Assembly (NCBI GenBank): GCA_030522375.1
Contig: CP130488.1
Coordinates: forward strand, 1,302,001 to 1,366,000
Reading direction: 5' to 3'
Origin: Methanosuratincola petrocarbonis
Lineage (GTDB): Archaea; Thermoproteota; Methanomethylicia; Methanomethylicales; Methanomethylicaceae
Length of the DNA: 64,000 nt
Part shown: in pieces, positions 25,064-32,682 of the stretch
Layout: the number at the start of each line of letters is the position of its first letter
Numbering within the stretch: the stretch's first letter is position 1
The notes under the pieces: generated by a model
Told to the model about the DNA's origin: nothing
Seen by the model: the letters and a program-made list of their open reading frames with translations, nothing else
The model's database searches: none
Made by a program: the position numbers and the translations under genes

Positions 25064-25328
25064 AAGCAATATTTCGGATAAAAATAACGCTAGAAAAAGG
25101 AGCAAAGAATTCGAAGATTTAGCAGACGGATTGCAAGAAATAAGGAAACAGTTAAGAGGCGGTTCACCTTTCAGCCGAGAGAGCTTGGAGGACCTGAAGA
25201 AAATTGCCGAAAAAATAGAGGAGATTGAATATAGGATTTCATTGCTACAAAGGTGGATCGAAAAACTCGAAAGTTTCCCGTCCGACCCTAGTGATGAGGC
25301 GGACAGCCCTGTTAAAAGACCGAAATAA
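25056..25328 (+). CDS. small charged coiled-coil protein between cheA and the MCP gene
   Basis: 90 residues from a TTG overlapping the cheA stop by 8 bases, so it is coupled to cheA. It is highly charged with two helices (EFEDLADGLQEIRKQL and LEDLKKIAEKIEEIEYRISLLQRWIEKL) that look like a coiled-coil hairpin, and a disordered acidic-proline tail. No family recognised. Coupling to cheA suggests an array-associated accessory factor. Confidence 0.6.
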   Translation: MSESNISDKNNARKRSKEFEDLADGLQEIRKQLRGGSPFSRESLEDLKKIAEKIEEIEYRISLLQRWIEKLESFPSDPSDEADSPVKRPK

Positions 25329-25362
25329 AAAGAACGATTTATTAACATAGAACTCTTCGGGT

Positions 25363-25388
25363 AGTCGCCTAGAGTTCGAGTTTTTAAA
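25363..25388 (+). promoter_or_regulatory. AGTCGCC site plus TATA box before the MCP gene
   Basis: AGTCGCC at 25363-25369 (first base A in place of G), 13 bases, then TTTAAA at 25383-25388. The MCP ATG is 36 bases after the TATA box. It continues into TAGA like the cheW site (CGCCTAGA in both). Confidence 0.6.
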
Positions 25389-25423
25389 AACAAAAATTCT
25401 CTATATTACTAGCGGAGATTGTA

Positions 25424-26374
25424 ATGACATGGCTCAAAAGAAGTAAGGATCAGATCCAACAAGAAGTGAACGTTCAAAGTAAAGAACCCCAAAGCCCCGC
25501 TTCAGAGGAAAATTACAAAGAGATTCTTAAAAAATTGATGGATCAGGAGAATTCCATCAGTCAATCGATGCAGCAGATATCCCTGTCTGTGCAACAGATC
25601 GCAAAGGGCGCGCAGACAACATCTGTGGCAATAAACAACATACTTGGACAGATCCAGAAAGCAGATTCCATAATTCAAGGAGTGGTCAAGTCCAGGCAGG
25701 AGGCGACAGAAAATGCCAAGCAGGGAAAGGTCTTTGCCGAGGAGACCTCGGAAAATGCAAAGAAGAGCCTTGATAAATTAACAGAGATAAAGTCAGTACT
25801 CGAGTCGCTAAGACCTTCTCTAAACTATCTTGATGAAGCCAGTAAGAAGATAGGAGATGTTATAGATACCATAAAAGACATTGCAGACCAGACGTCGCTT
25901 CTGGCGCTTAATGCTGCGATCGAGGCGGCCAGGGCTGGAGAGGCAGGAAAGGGATTTGCAGTAGTGGCTGGAGAGATCCGAAAGCTTGCAGAGGAGACAA
26001 GAAAGTCGGTTGACGCAACACAGCAGATAGTAAAGAAAGTCCAAGAGGCGGCTACAAAGACTGTTCAAGGTGCAGTAGATTTGACAAGGAAGATTGAAGA
26101 GGGAAGCTCTACACTAAATAAAGGAACGGAGTCCCTTAAGATGCTGGCAGAATTCACAATAAGTCAGTCCGAAGGAATAGCCAACAGGGCAGGTGCAGTT
26201 CAATCAGCAATGGACATAATCAAATCGCTCCATGGACCAATAAGCGAAGTCGCAGCTGCAGCTGAGGAGAACGCCTCGGCGGCGGAAGAGATCACCAGTG
26301 TCATTGAAGAGGCTAATTCCCTGATCGAAACGAATGCCCATATGATGGATGAGCAAATAAAGAAGGCATTGTGA
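25424..26374 (+). CDS. soluble methyl-accepting chemotaxis protein
   Basis: 316 residues with no membrane segment and no recognisable sensor domain: it is almost all methyl-accepting coiled coil. The kinase-contact hairpin tip is clear: DQTSLLALNAAIEAARAGEA then GKGFAVVAGEIRKLAEET. Methylation helices with Gln/Glu pairs flank it (for example QEATENAK and AAAEENASAAEE). It would signal to CheA/CheW from the cytoplasm, perhaps sensing through a partner. It has its own promoter with the island heptamer and ends at a hairpin terminator. Confidence 0.9.
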   Translation: MTWLKRSKDQIQQEVNVQSKEPQSPASEENYKEILKKLMDQENSISQSMQQISLSVQQIAKGAQTTSVAINNILGQIQKADSIIQGVVKSRQEATENAKQGKVFAEETSENAKKSLDKLTEIKSVLESLRPSLNYLDEASKKIGDVIDTIKDIADQTSLLALNAAIEAARAGEAGKGFAVVAGEIRKLAEETRKSVDATQQIVKKVQEAATKTVQGAVDLTRKIEEGSSTLNKGTESLKMLAEFTISQSEGIANRAGAVQSAMDIIKSLHGPISEVAAAAEENASAAEEITSVIEEANSLIETNAHMMDEQIKKAL

Positions 26375-26385
26375 CTGAAGATACT

Positions 26386-26427
26386 CCCCGCCAAATATTA
26401 AGCAGATGGCGGGGGCTACTCTTTTTT
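26386..26427 (+). terminator. hairpin-plus-T-tract terminator after the MCP gene
   Basis: CCCCGCCA (26386-26393) pairs perfectly with TGGCGGGG (26407-26414) around a 13-base loop, followed by CTTTTTTG. It resembles a bacterial intrinsic terminator, unusual in style for archaea where the U-tract alone suffices. It isolates the MCP message from cheW. Confidence 0.7.
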
Positions 26428-26624
26428 GCTTAGCAAGGAGACAATGTAATTCCTGAATCAATTAAACGTATTGAGTCGCCCATCGAATAGAACAGATTTG
26501 GCTAAAGCGCAGACGACAGTGCTTTAGGGATCTAAATTACGCATTAAGAAAAAACCCTTATGTTAAGAATATACTAGAGGCATCCAAAGTCGAGTGAAGT
26601 CGAACGAGTAAGAATACGACGTCT
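26415..26624. other. spacer between the MCP terminator and the cheW promoter
   Basis: About 210 bases with no supported gene. One further AGTCGCCC lies near 26473 but has no TATA box at the usual distance, so it is not counted as an operator. Confidence 0.35.
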
Positions 26625-26649
26625 GGTCGCCTAGAACTTTATGCTTAAA
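26625..26649 (+). promoter_or_regulatory. GGTCGCC site plus TATA box before cheW
   Basis: GGTCGCC at 26625-26631, 12 bases, then CTTAAA at 26644-26649. The cheW start lies about 36 bases after the TATA box with an AGGGTGA ribosome site between. This promoter would drive cheW-cheY-cheC-cheD and perhaps cheR. Confidence 0.62.
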
Positions 26650-26684
26650 AATTCTGAGAGCCTACTCTCTACAGGGTGAAAACT

Positions 26685-27206
26685 TTGGCAGATCAGAAAG
26701 GCGAAGTCCAAGCAATCACTTTTCAACTTGACAGGGAAATGTACGGCATAGATGTTCATCAGATAAAGGAGATAATAAAGATCAAGGAATACGTCAAGGT
26801 CCCAAACGCGCCAGATTATATTGAAGGCGTGATCAACCTTCGCGGACAGATTACTCCTATAGTAGATCTTCGGAAAATCTTCGGCATGGAGCACAAGGAG
26901 TTTGACGATAACTCCAGGATAATAATGGTCGAGTTCGAATCCGACGTCGTCGGCCTCATTGTTGATTGCGTAGTAGGGGTCGTTACAGTTCCGATTGGGG
27001 AGATAGTCAAATCACCCTCTATTGCGATGAGTGCAAACAACTCATTCATATCCGGGATTATAAAATCTGAAGATAACCTAACTATCTTGATAGATGTAGT
27101 TAGGCTACTTTCTGAAAGATGTCAAGGGAGGGCTGAGGCGAACATTAAAGCCCCTAAGGGCAGCCTGTATTCAGAAATCGCAATTATGAAAGAGAACCTT
27201 TCCTGA
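26685..27206 (+). CDS. cheW: CheW, chemotaxis coupling protein
   Basis: 173 residues. The CheW SH3-like fold shows FQLDREMYGIDVHQIKEIIK, VPNAPDYIEGVINLRGQITP, then IVDLRK and IIMVEFESDVVGLIVD. It couples receptors to CheA. The TTG at 26685 sits 5 bases after AGGGTGA; a GTG at 26676 would overlap that ribosome site. A short extension after the fold (about 25 residues) is not conserved in CheW. First gene of the cheW-Y-C-D-R unit. Confidence 0.93.
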   Translation: MADQKGEVQAITFQLDREMYGIDVHQIKEIIKIKEYVKVPNAPDYIEGVINLRGQITPIVDLRKIFGMEHKEFDDNSRIIMVEFESDVVGLIVDCVVGVVTVPIGEIVKSPSIAMSANNSFISGIIKSEDNLTILIDVVRLLSERCQGRAEANIKAPKGSLYSEIAIMKENLS

Positions 27207-27223
27207 TATCGAGGTTGCGCCGA

Positions 27224-27595
27224 ATGGATCGCCCGGTTCTTGTCGTAGATGATTCTGCGTTCATGAGAAAGCTTGTATGTAACACATTAATACAGGGAGG
27301 AATTTACCCAGTAATAGAGGCAAAGGACGGCGAAGAGGCCGTTCTCAAGTTCATAGAAAAGCTTCCAAGCCTAGTATTAATGGACATAAATATGCCAAAG
27401 AAGAATGGTTTAGACGCGGCGAAAGAGATCCTGTCTATAGACCCTAAATCAGAAATAGTAATGCTAACTGCCATAGATCAAGAATGGGCTAAGGAGGAGG
27501 CTAAGAAGATAGGAGTTCGGCACTTTATTGCAAAGCCTTTCAAGCGCGAAGAGCTCTTCCAAACTGTAAGCATGGCACTCCTAATGAGAAAGTGA
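27224..27595 (+). CDS. cheY: CheY, chemotaxis response regulator
   Basis: 123 residues, a single receiver domain. LVVDDSAFMRK supplies the acid pocket, LVLMDINMPKKNG the phosphoacceptor Asp, EIVMLTAIDQ the switch Thr, and FIAKPF the Lys. In archaea phospho-CheY acts on the archaellum through CheF and ArlCDE. The ATG at 27224 follows GAGGTTG; a TTG at 27215 is less likely. No CheF was found in this window. Confidence 0.93.
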   Translation: MDRPVLVVDDSAFMRKLVCNTLIQGGIYPVIEAKDGEEAVLKFIEKLPSLVLMDINMPKKNGLDAAKEILSIDPKSEIVMLTAIDQEWAKEEAKKIGVRHFIAKPFKREELFQTVSMALLMRK

Positions 27596-27611
27596 AATGA
27601 GAGGTTGAAAC

Positions 27612-28151
27612 ATGGCCCAATTACCGATCTTTGACGAGAAACTGGCAGAAAGAGTTAAAATAGCAATTGAGGAGATCCTCTGCACGAATTTTAGGTTTGC
27701 AATTAAATTGTGTAATAGCACCCCTGATTTTGCTATGAAAGACTTGGATGAAGACTTGTATTACATCGGCATCCTTTCGAAGATAAGCCCAATAAATACA
27801 TACATGTTGATGATAATAGATTTTGCAAGCGCAGACGAGATGACTAACCTGCTCATGAACGATCATATATTCAACTTTGACGATTTCAAGCAGTCAGCAA
27901 TGCAGGAGTTTTGTAATATAGTGATAGGGTCTTTAGTATCAGAGTTGGGCAGGAAAATGGGGATAAGGATAGATTATACCATACCGCTTGTGGCTGTAGA
28001 TATGCCTAGTGCTCTAATCGATGCAATCTCAGCGATAGTTACAGAGCATGAAAGAGATCAGCTAGAGCTGAAATTCTTCTCTGAGACGCCTCCTATAAAA
28101 ATCAAACTAATCATATTCAAAGACGGTGATCAAGATCGTCTTAAAACTTGA
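27612..28151 (+). CDS. cheC: CheC/CheX-type CheY phosphatase
   Basis: 179 residues. The phosphatase helix is SAMQEFCNIVIGSLVSELG, with the E-x2-N signature (EFCN) that binds the CheY active site; a second, weaker helix lies near the C-terminus (SALIDAISAIVTE). The single clear motif is between CheC (two sites) and CheX. It dephosphorylates CheY-P and, with CheD, tunes adaptation. It overlaps cheD by 26 bases if the earliest cheD start is used. Confidence 0.82.
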   Translation: MAQLPIFDEKLAERVKIAIEEILCTNFRFAIKLCNSTPDFAMKDLDEDLYYIGILSKISPINTYMLMIIDFASADEMTNLLMNDHIFNFDDFKQSAMQEFCNIVIGSLVSELGRKMGIRIDYTIPLVAVDMPSALIDAISAIVTEHERDQLELKFFSETPPIKIKLIIFKDGDQDRLKT

Positions 28152-28662
28152 GATAGTTGATAACGTGAGGGAGCTGGTGAAAGGCAGTCTGTTGGTTGGC
28201 ATGGGTGAGATAGGCGTTTCGAAAGAAGCACCCCTCTCGACGCTGGCGCTTGGCTCGTGCCTAGCTGTGATAGTCTACGATCGTTCGAACAAGATTGGAG
28301 GGCTTTTGCACGGCATGTTACCTTCAGGCAGGGGAAAACCTCTTCCAAAATATCTAGATTACGGGATCAATATGTTAATCAGCAAAATAGTCGAGGCAGG
28401 TGGTGAAAAAGAAATGCTAGTTTCCGGACTCGTGGGAGGCGGGACCATATTCAACTTCGGGGGCGAACTAGCGATAGGCAGGAGGAATATCGATTTTGCC
28501 AAGTCGTACCTAAAATCGCTCGGCATACCGATCTTGATAGAAGAGGTAGATGGCAGGCGAGGAAGGAGCCTAGTGTTTGACGTTAAGACAGGCACGGTTT
28601 TGGTAATGGTTTCAAGACCCCCTATATTGCAGGAGATAAACACAATAGAACCTGTAGATTAA
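28126..28662 (+). CDS. cheD: CheD, receptor glutamine deamidase
   Basis: 178 residues at most. The catalytic Cys is in LALGSCLAVIVYD, with His in GLLHGMLPSG and a following YLDYGINMLI, the CheD fold. It deamidates receptor glutamines and binds CheC. The first 20 residues before LLVGMGEIGVSKEAPL are atypical, so an in-frame GTG near 28165 may be the true start; the earlier GTG overlaps cheC. Typical CheC-CheD neighbours. Confidence 0.9.
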   Translation: MIKIVLKLEIVDNVRELVKGSLLVGMGEIGVSKEAPLSTLALGSCLAVIVYDRSNKIGGLLHGMLPSGRGKPLPKYLDYGINMLISKIVEAGGEKEMLVSGLVGGGTIFNFGGELAIGRRNIDFAKSYLKSLGIPILIEEVDGRRGRSLVFDVKTGTVLVMVSRPPILQEINTIEPVD

Positions 28663-28709
28663 CTCCAGATAAGGGCGAACATCTTTCATAGATTGGTTTT
28701 CGAATATAG

Positions 28710-29672
28710 TTGACGGCGGGATGGTTCTTGGATATAACCGATGCAGAACTGATTGATATAGTAAGATTCCTTTTATCCCGCGGAATCAAGCTAGACGGTT
28801 ACAAGCCAGATTTCCTGAAGAGGAGGATATTTGCGAGGATGACATTGACAAAGAGTCCCACCCCCAAGGAATACTTGGGGCGCCTCATGAGGGACAACGT
28901 TGAAGCGAAAGCACTCTTGGACAGCATCTCAATCAATGTATCAGAGTTCTACAGGGATCCGCCCGTTTGGGAAGGGATCCGCAAGGCGATGAGAGAGAGG
29001 ATCATGGAAAAGGTAGAATCAAGACTGCTACCAACCCTGAAGATCTGGAGTGCAGGTTGCTCCTGTGGCGAGGAGCCCTACACCGCGGCGATGGTTGCAC
29101 TAGAGGCAATGAGGGAAAGCGGCATTCAGGGTAAACCCTTAGTAATAGCCACAGACGTCGACAGGGATGCGCTTTACAAGGGATCCTTGGGTAGCTATTC
29201 TCAAGCTTCGATAAAAAATGTCCCTTCATCTCTAGTTATCAAGTACTTCAACTACCACGAAAGGAAGGACGCGGCGACCCGCCCGCAGTTGCAATTAGAT
29301 GCGGAAAACAGGGGATTTGATTCCGGATCAGATAACCAGACGTCCAAAAAAATGGTTGAGATGTATTCCGTAAAGGAGGAGCTCAAAAATTTGGTAAGGT
29401 TCAAGATCCACGACCTATTCAAGGATCCACCACTGCTTTTTATGGACTTTATATTCTGCAGGAATGTCCTGATATATGCCTCTCCCGAGATGCAGAGGAA
29501 GATAACAGAAAAACTTGAGATGGCACTCGTTCAAGGCGGGTTCCTTGTGCTCGGGATGAACGAAGTAATGCTTTCAAAAAATAGTTTACTGGAGCCTTAC
29601 GACGTAAAGCTGAGGATATATCGGAAGGGACAGAGACCGTCCCAGTTCTCGCCAGGCAGTCAAAGGATCTGA
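28710..29672 (+). CDS. cheR: CheR, receptor glutamate methyltransferase
   Basis: 320 residues. N-terminal helical domain with FLKRRIFARM and YLGRLMRDN. SAM-binding domain: the IWSAGCSCGEEPYTAAMV motif I, VIATDVDRDAL motif II, VRFKIHDLF and FIFCRNVLIYASPEMQ, the C-terminal LVLGMNEV strand. It methylates receptor glutamates with S-adenosylmethionine. It has about 45 residues extra between the last two motifs (around ATRPQLQLDAENRGF), a disordered insert. Closes the plus-strand che set. Confidence 0.93.
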   Translation: MTAGWFLDITDAELIDIVRFLLSRGIKLDGYKPDFLKRRIFARMTLTKSPTPKEYLGRLMRDNVEAKALLDSISINVSEFYRDPPVWEGIRKAMRERIMEKVESRLLPTLKIWSAGCSCGEEPYTAAMVALEAMRESGIQGKPLVIATDVDRDALYKGSLGSYSQASIKNVPSSLVIKYFNYHERKDAATRPQLQLDAENRGFDSGSDNQTSKKMVEMYSVKEELKNLVRFKIHDLFKDPPLLFMDFIFCRNVLIYASPEMQRKITEKLEMALVQGGFLVLGMNEVMLSKNSLLEPYDVKLRIYRKGQRPSQFSPGSQRI

Positions 29673-29841
29673 AACCGAAAGCGATTTTAACAAGGTTAGC
29701 TTATTTGTATTAGGGTTCTACCTTGAAACAATTTTTGAAAGAGACCAATGACCAAAGGAGCTTATGTTTCAAGGCAAACAAACCGCTTTCCTGTGCTGAA
29801 GCTTGGGCTTGTTTTTTTAGGAAGGAATGAGTTTTTCGAAT

Positions 29842-30996
29842 TCATTTTTCCTTCAGACTCTTTAGCTTTTTCTCAAGCTGAACAAGAGAGGACTTGAGCT
29901 CAAAAAGCTGTTTGGACAAAACAAGGATCTCATCCTCTCCGCGGTTCATCATTAGAATTTCTGCCGCGGTTAATTCTTCTTCTCCTATATCATCTCCTTT
30001 GGGTTTGTTGGCACCAATATTTTCGACGCCCGAATCCGCACTGGGTTCCTGATCCGACATTATTTGAGGGACTTCTGCAGCAGCAATCGATTCATTATTG
30101 TCTGATGGCTCTGACGCTTTCTTTGCGATAACCTCATTCAACTGAGGCGAGGCTTCAGCATTTTTTTCTGGAGTGGCTATGCCCAGCAGGGATGCCACAT
30201 CGTCAGTTTCGACGGCAGGCTTCGCTTCGCTTTCGGTTGCTTTGGATGCCGCCTTTGCTTCGACGATTTTCCGGGCCTCTTCCAGGCTTGCCAATGGCTT
30301 GAGCTTTATCTTAGGCGCGTCATTGCTTCCCTCTGTTTCTTCACCGGAGTTTTGCTGTGGCTTTTCATCGGCTTCTGTCGCGGATTGCCCTTCGACCTTT
30401 GAATCAGAAACCGAGACAGATCCATCGATAGGCGAAGTTCTTTCCACTTGAACGGATGAAGACCGTGTCTCTGACACAGGTTGATCCGATTTCTGCACGG
30501 CGGCAGAGGGTTCAGATGAGACCGTCGCTTGGCTTTTTGCTGCATTATCAGCTACAGGTGCGTCCGTTGTTGCGGATTGCTGAACAGAAGTGATTGGTGA
30601 AGTGTCAGCAGGACCCTCGGGAAGAGGTGCAGATGGAGGCGACAGCATCATCGACTCTTTTTTGGATTTAGCAGATCGGAAGGTCATAAACCGGGTAAGA
30701 ATTCTGGTAAGCTTCGTCCTCCGGGCTGAGATATGGTTGGAATTCATTACTTCACGACCTTGTTTGATTCCCTCTACGCCCTCTCTTGCACCAGACTGCA
30801 CGGGAGTTGCCTTTTGGCTGATGTCGCTAGCTGGAGGAGAAGACAATGAAGGAGTTTCGGACCGATCCCTTTTGAGCTTGCGCCTGTAAAAGGATATGGA
30901 GTCAATAAGGAGTATCAGTATCATGATAAAAGCAGCCATTGTTCCGAGAAGGAGCAGCATGGGAAGCACAAGTGTGTTGATCCACTGCAGATCCAT
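29842..30996 (-). CDS. membrane-anchored protein with long disordered linker at the end of the archaellum operon (ArlX-like?)
   Basis: 384 residues. One N-terminal membrane helix (LVLPMLLLLGTMAAFIMILILLI) is followed by a basic stop-transfer stretch. About 290 residues rich in Ser, Ala, Glu and Pro come next, then a C-terminal helix pair (ELTAAEILMMNRGEDEILVL and LFELKSSLVQLEKKLKSL) that looks like a coiled coil. The order is opposite in composition to a typical enzyme. Crenarchaeal ArlX is a membrane-anchored coiled-coil ring protein around the motor; this protein has a similar plan but lies after arlJ rather than after arlB. Homology is not established. Confidence 0.6.
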   Translation of the reverse strand: MDLQWINTLVLPMLLLLGTMAAFIMILILLIDSISFYRRKLKRDRSETPSLSSPPASDISQKATPVQSGAREGVEGIKQGREVMNSNHISARRTKLTRILTRFMTFRSAKSKKESMMLSPPSAPLPEGPADTSPITSVQQSATTDAPVADNAAKSQATVSSEPSAAVQKSDQPVSETRSSSVQVERTSPIDGSVSVSDSKVEGQSATEADEKPQQNSGEETEGSNDAPKIKLKPLASLEEARKIVEAKAASKATESEAKPAVETDDVASLLGIATPEKNAEASPQLNEVIAKKASEPSDNNESIAAAEVPQIMSDQEPSADSGVENIGANKPKGDDIGEEELTAAEILMMNRGEDEILVLSKQLFELKSSLVQLEKKLKSLKEK

Positions 30997-31045
30997 TCAA
31001 TACGCCTCCTTGAACTCAAATATGCACAGGTGAACTTTGGCGATC

Positions 31046-32653
31046 TCAGAAGCCCACAACATTGATCATCCTTCCAAGCCCTATACTTTCCAAGTAAGCC
31101 GAAACCGAGGTGAAGCATACCAAGTAAGTGATCCACCCGGTGAACATAAACAAACCCAAGTAGAAAGGCAGGTTGAACTCTTGTTCTCCGGATATCTCGT
31201 GCAGAACTATCGCGTTGACAAAGACCAGCGTGGTTATGAGGATGTATATGTACGCCTCAATCGAGGCCAGCGAAGGCACGGAGGCGAATATCATTGGTAA
31301 GCCCTGTTCTTCGAACTGGGAGAAGATAAGTATAAACTGAGTAAGGATTGCCATTATCAGCCCTATGATGGCACAGAGGATTGGATGCATAGGCACTACG
31401 ATCCCCTTCATCAGTGCAGAAGTTTCCTCTATCCTCCTCCTCAGGGTTATAACAAAGATCGAGGAGTTGGTGATAAGTGGGCCGTAGAGCTTAGCCTGGG
31501 ATCCTAGCCTGTTAGCGTCTGCAAGAGCGTCGATGTGTATCCCGATCAGCTCGCTCGAAGTCTCCCTCTTCATCGCCTCCCAGGCTACTGACTTTTCTAT
31601 CCCGATGTCCAGCCTTGAGGACATCCTCTTGATGTATTTCGAGAGCTTCCCGAAGTCAAGTCTTGAGATTTCGCGGAAGGCATACGTGAGCGAGGTCCCT
31701 GTGGTAGAGAGCGAAGTGGTGAGCATGGTCACAAACTCGGGGAATCGCTCGTCGATCGCAGAGATCATCCCGTTCCTCTTCATGCCCAGGTATCCGATGA
31801 GAAGCGATGGGAGACCAGAGAAGGCCGCCGCGAGTGAACCTACTTGCACTGGCAGTAGACCCAGCGTTAGCAGCACAACCACCAATAGGTTCATCATAGC
31901 CGAGATCTTCCAGACGAGCCTGCTGACCCTTATCGTCCCCTCGAAGTCCTTGTCGATGTAGTTCCTAGAGATCAGCCTGACGCTCGGCGACGAGATGTAG
32001 AATATGAATGCAAATATCCCGTATATCCCAACGATCGCTGGCATAACGACCCCCGTAGCCTCTACACCAGCCCCCCAGAGTACGCTCGTGAATACTAATA
32101 TGAGGATGATCAGGACGGACGAGGAGAGGATCGCGCTGTAAGCCTCGGTGAAGCGCTTAAGCCGGGTGAGTGAACGCTCCATCTCACTCGCATAGATCGT
32201 CATGAACGAGTTGTACTCCTTCGTAAGGAAAGCGATCATGTCCTCTCCCATCTTGGCTATCTGGGCGAATCGCTGGAGAAAGTCCCTCAGGTAAGGGGCT
32301 TTCATCTCCTTTCTCGCGATCTCGCAGGATCTTGATAGGTCTATCCCAAGGTCGACCATAGACGAGATCCGCTTCATCAGGTTGCTGATGTGAGCGTACC
32401 TGGTCTGCGAGCTGGACCTGACAAGCTGCAGTGAAGAGATGTCAGCATAGGCGATCGAGAGCATGTGCATCAGGAAGAACGGCATCGTGTGCCAGATCCT
32501 CTTGTTGGTCCTGGCGTATAGGAGCGTCTGGAGCTGATCCCGTAGCGAGAACTTGTAGCGCTCCTTAGCCTTCTTAACCTCTATCTTCTGGAGCTCCTCC
32601 TGGGTCTTCTGGGGCATCCACATTGGTATCTCTCTGGTCTCAGCAGCCGCCAT
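31046..32653 (-). CDS. arlJ: ArlJ (FlaJ), archaellum membrane platform
   Basis: 535 residues of the TadC/GspF family. Cytoplasmic helical regions alternate with about nine membrane segments. Typical FlaJ stretches include MPFFLMHMLSIAYAD, IDLSRSCEIARKEMKAPYLR, YLGMKRNGMISAIDERFPEF and TSLSTTGTSLTYAFREISRL. The N-terminal tail has ETREIPMWMPQKTQEELQKI. It anchors the motor in the membrane and is turned by ArlI. Coupled downstream of arlI (29-base gap). Confidence 0.93.
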   Translation of the reverse strand: MAAAETREIPMWMPQKTQEELQKIEVKKAKERYKFSLRDQLQTLLYARTNKRIWHTMPFFLMHMLSIAYADISSLQLVRSSSQTRYAHISNLMKRISSMVDLGIDLSRSCEIARKEMKAPYLRDFLQRFAQIAKMGEDMIAFLTKEYNSFMTIYASEMERSLTRLKRFTEAYSAILSSSVLIILILVFTSVLWGAGVEATGVVMPAIVGIYGIFAFIFYISSPSVRLISRNYIDKDFEGTIRVSRLVWKISAMMNLLVVVLLTLGLLPVQVGSLAAAFSGLPSLLIGYLGMKRNGMISAIDERFPEFVTMLTTSLSTTGTSLTYAFREISRLDFGKLSKYIKRMSSRLDIGIEKSVAWEAMKRETSSELIGIHIDALADANRLGSQAKLYGPLITNSSIFVITLRRRIEETSALMKGIVVPMHPILCAIIGLIMAILTQFILIFSQFEEQGLPMIFASVPSLASIEAYIYILITTLVFVNAIVLHEISGEQEFNLPFYLGLFMFTGWITYLVCFTSVSAYLESIGLGRMINVVGF

Positions 32654-32682
32654 CTAGCAAACCCCCTTTGGATCCCCCATCA

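Noticed and set aside
26455..26490. An additional AGTCGCCC as another motility operator
   Set aside because: No TATA box at the 12-13 base distance and no gene start nearby.
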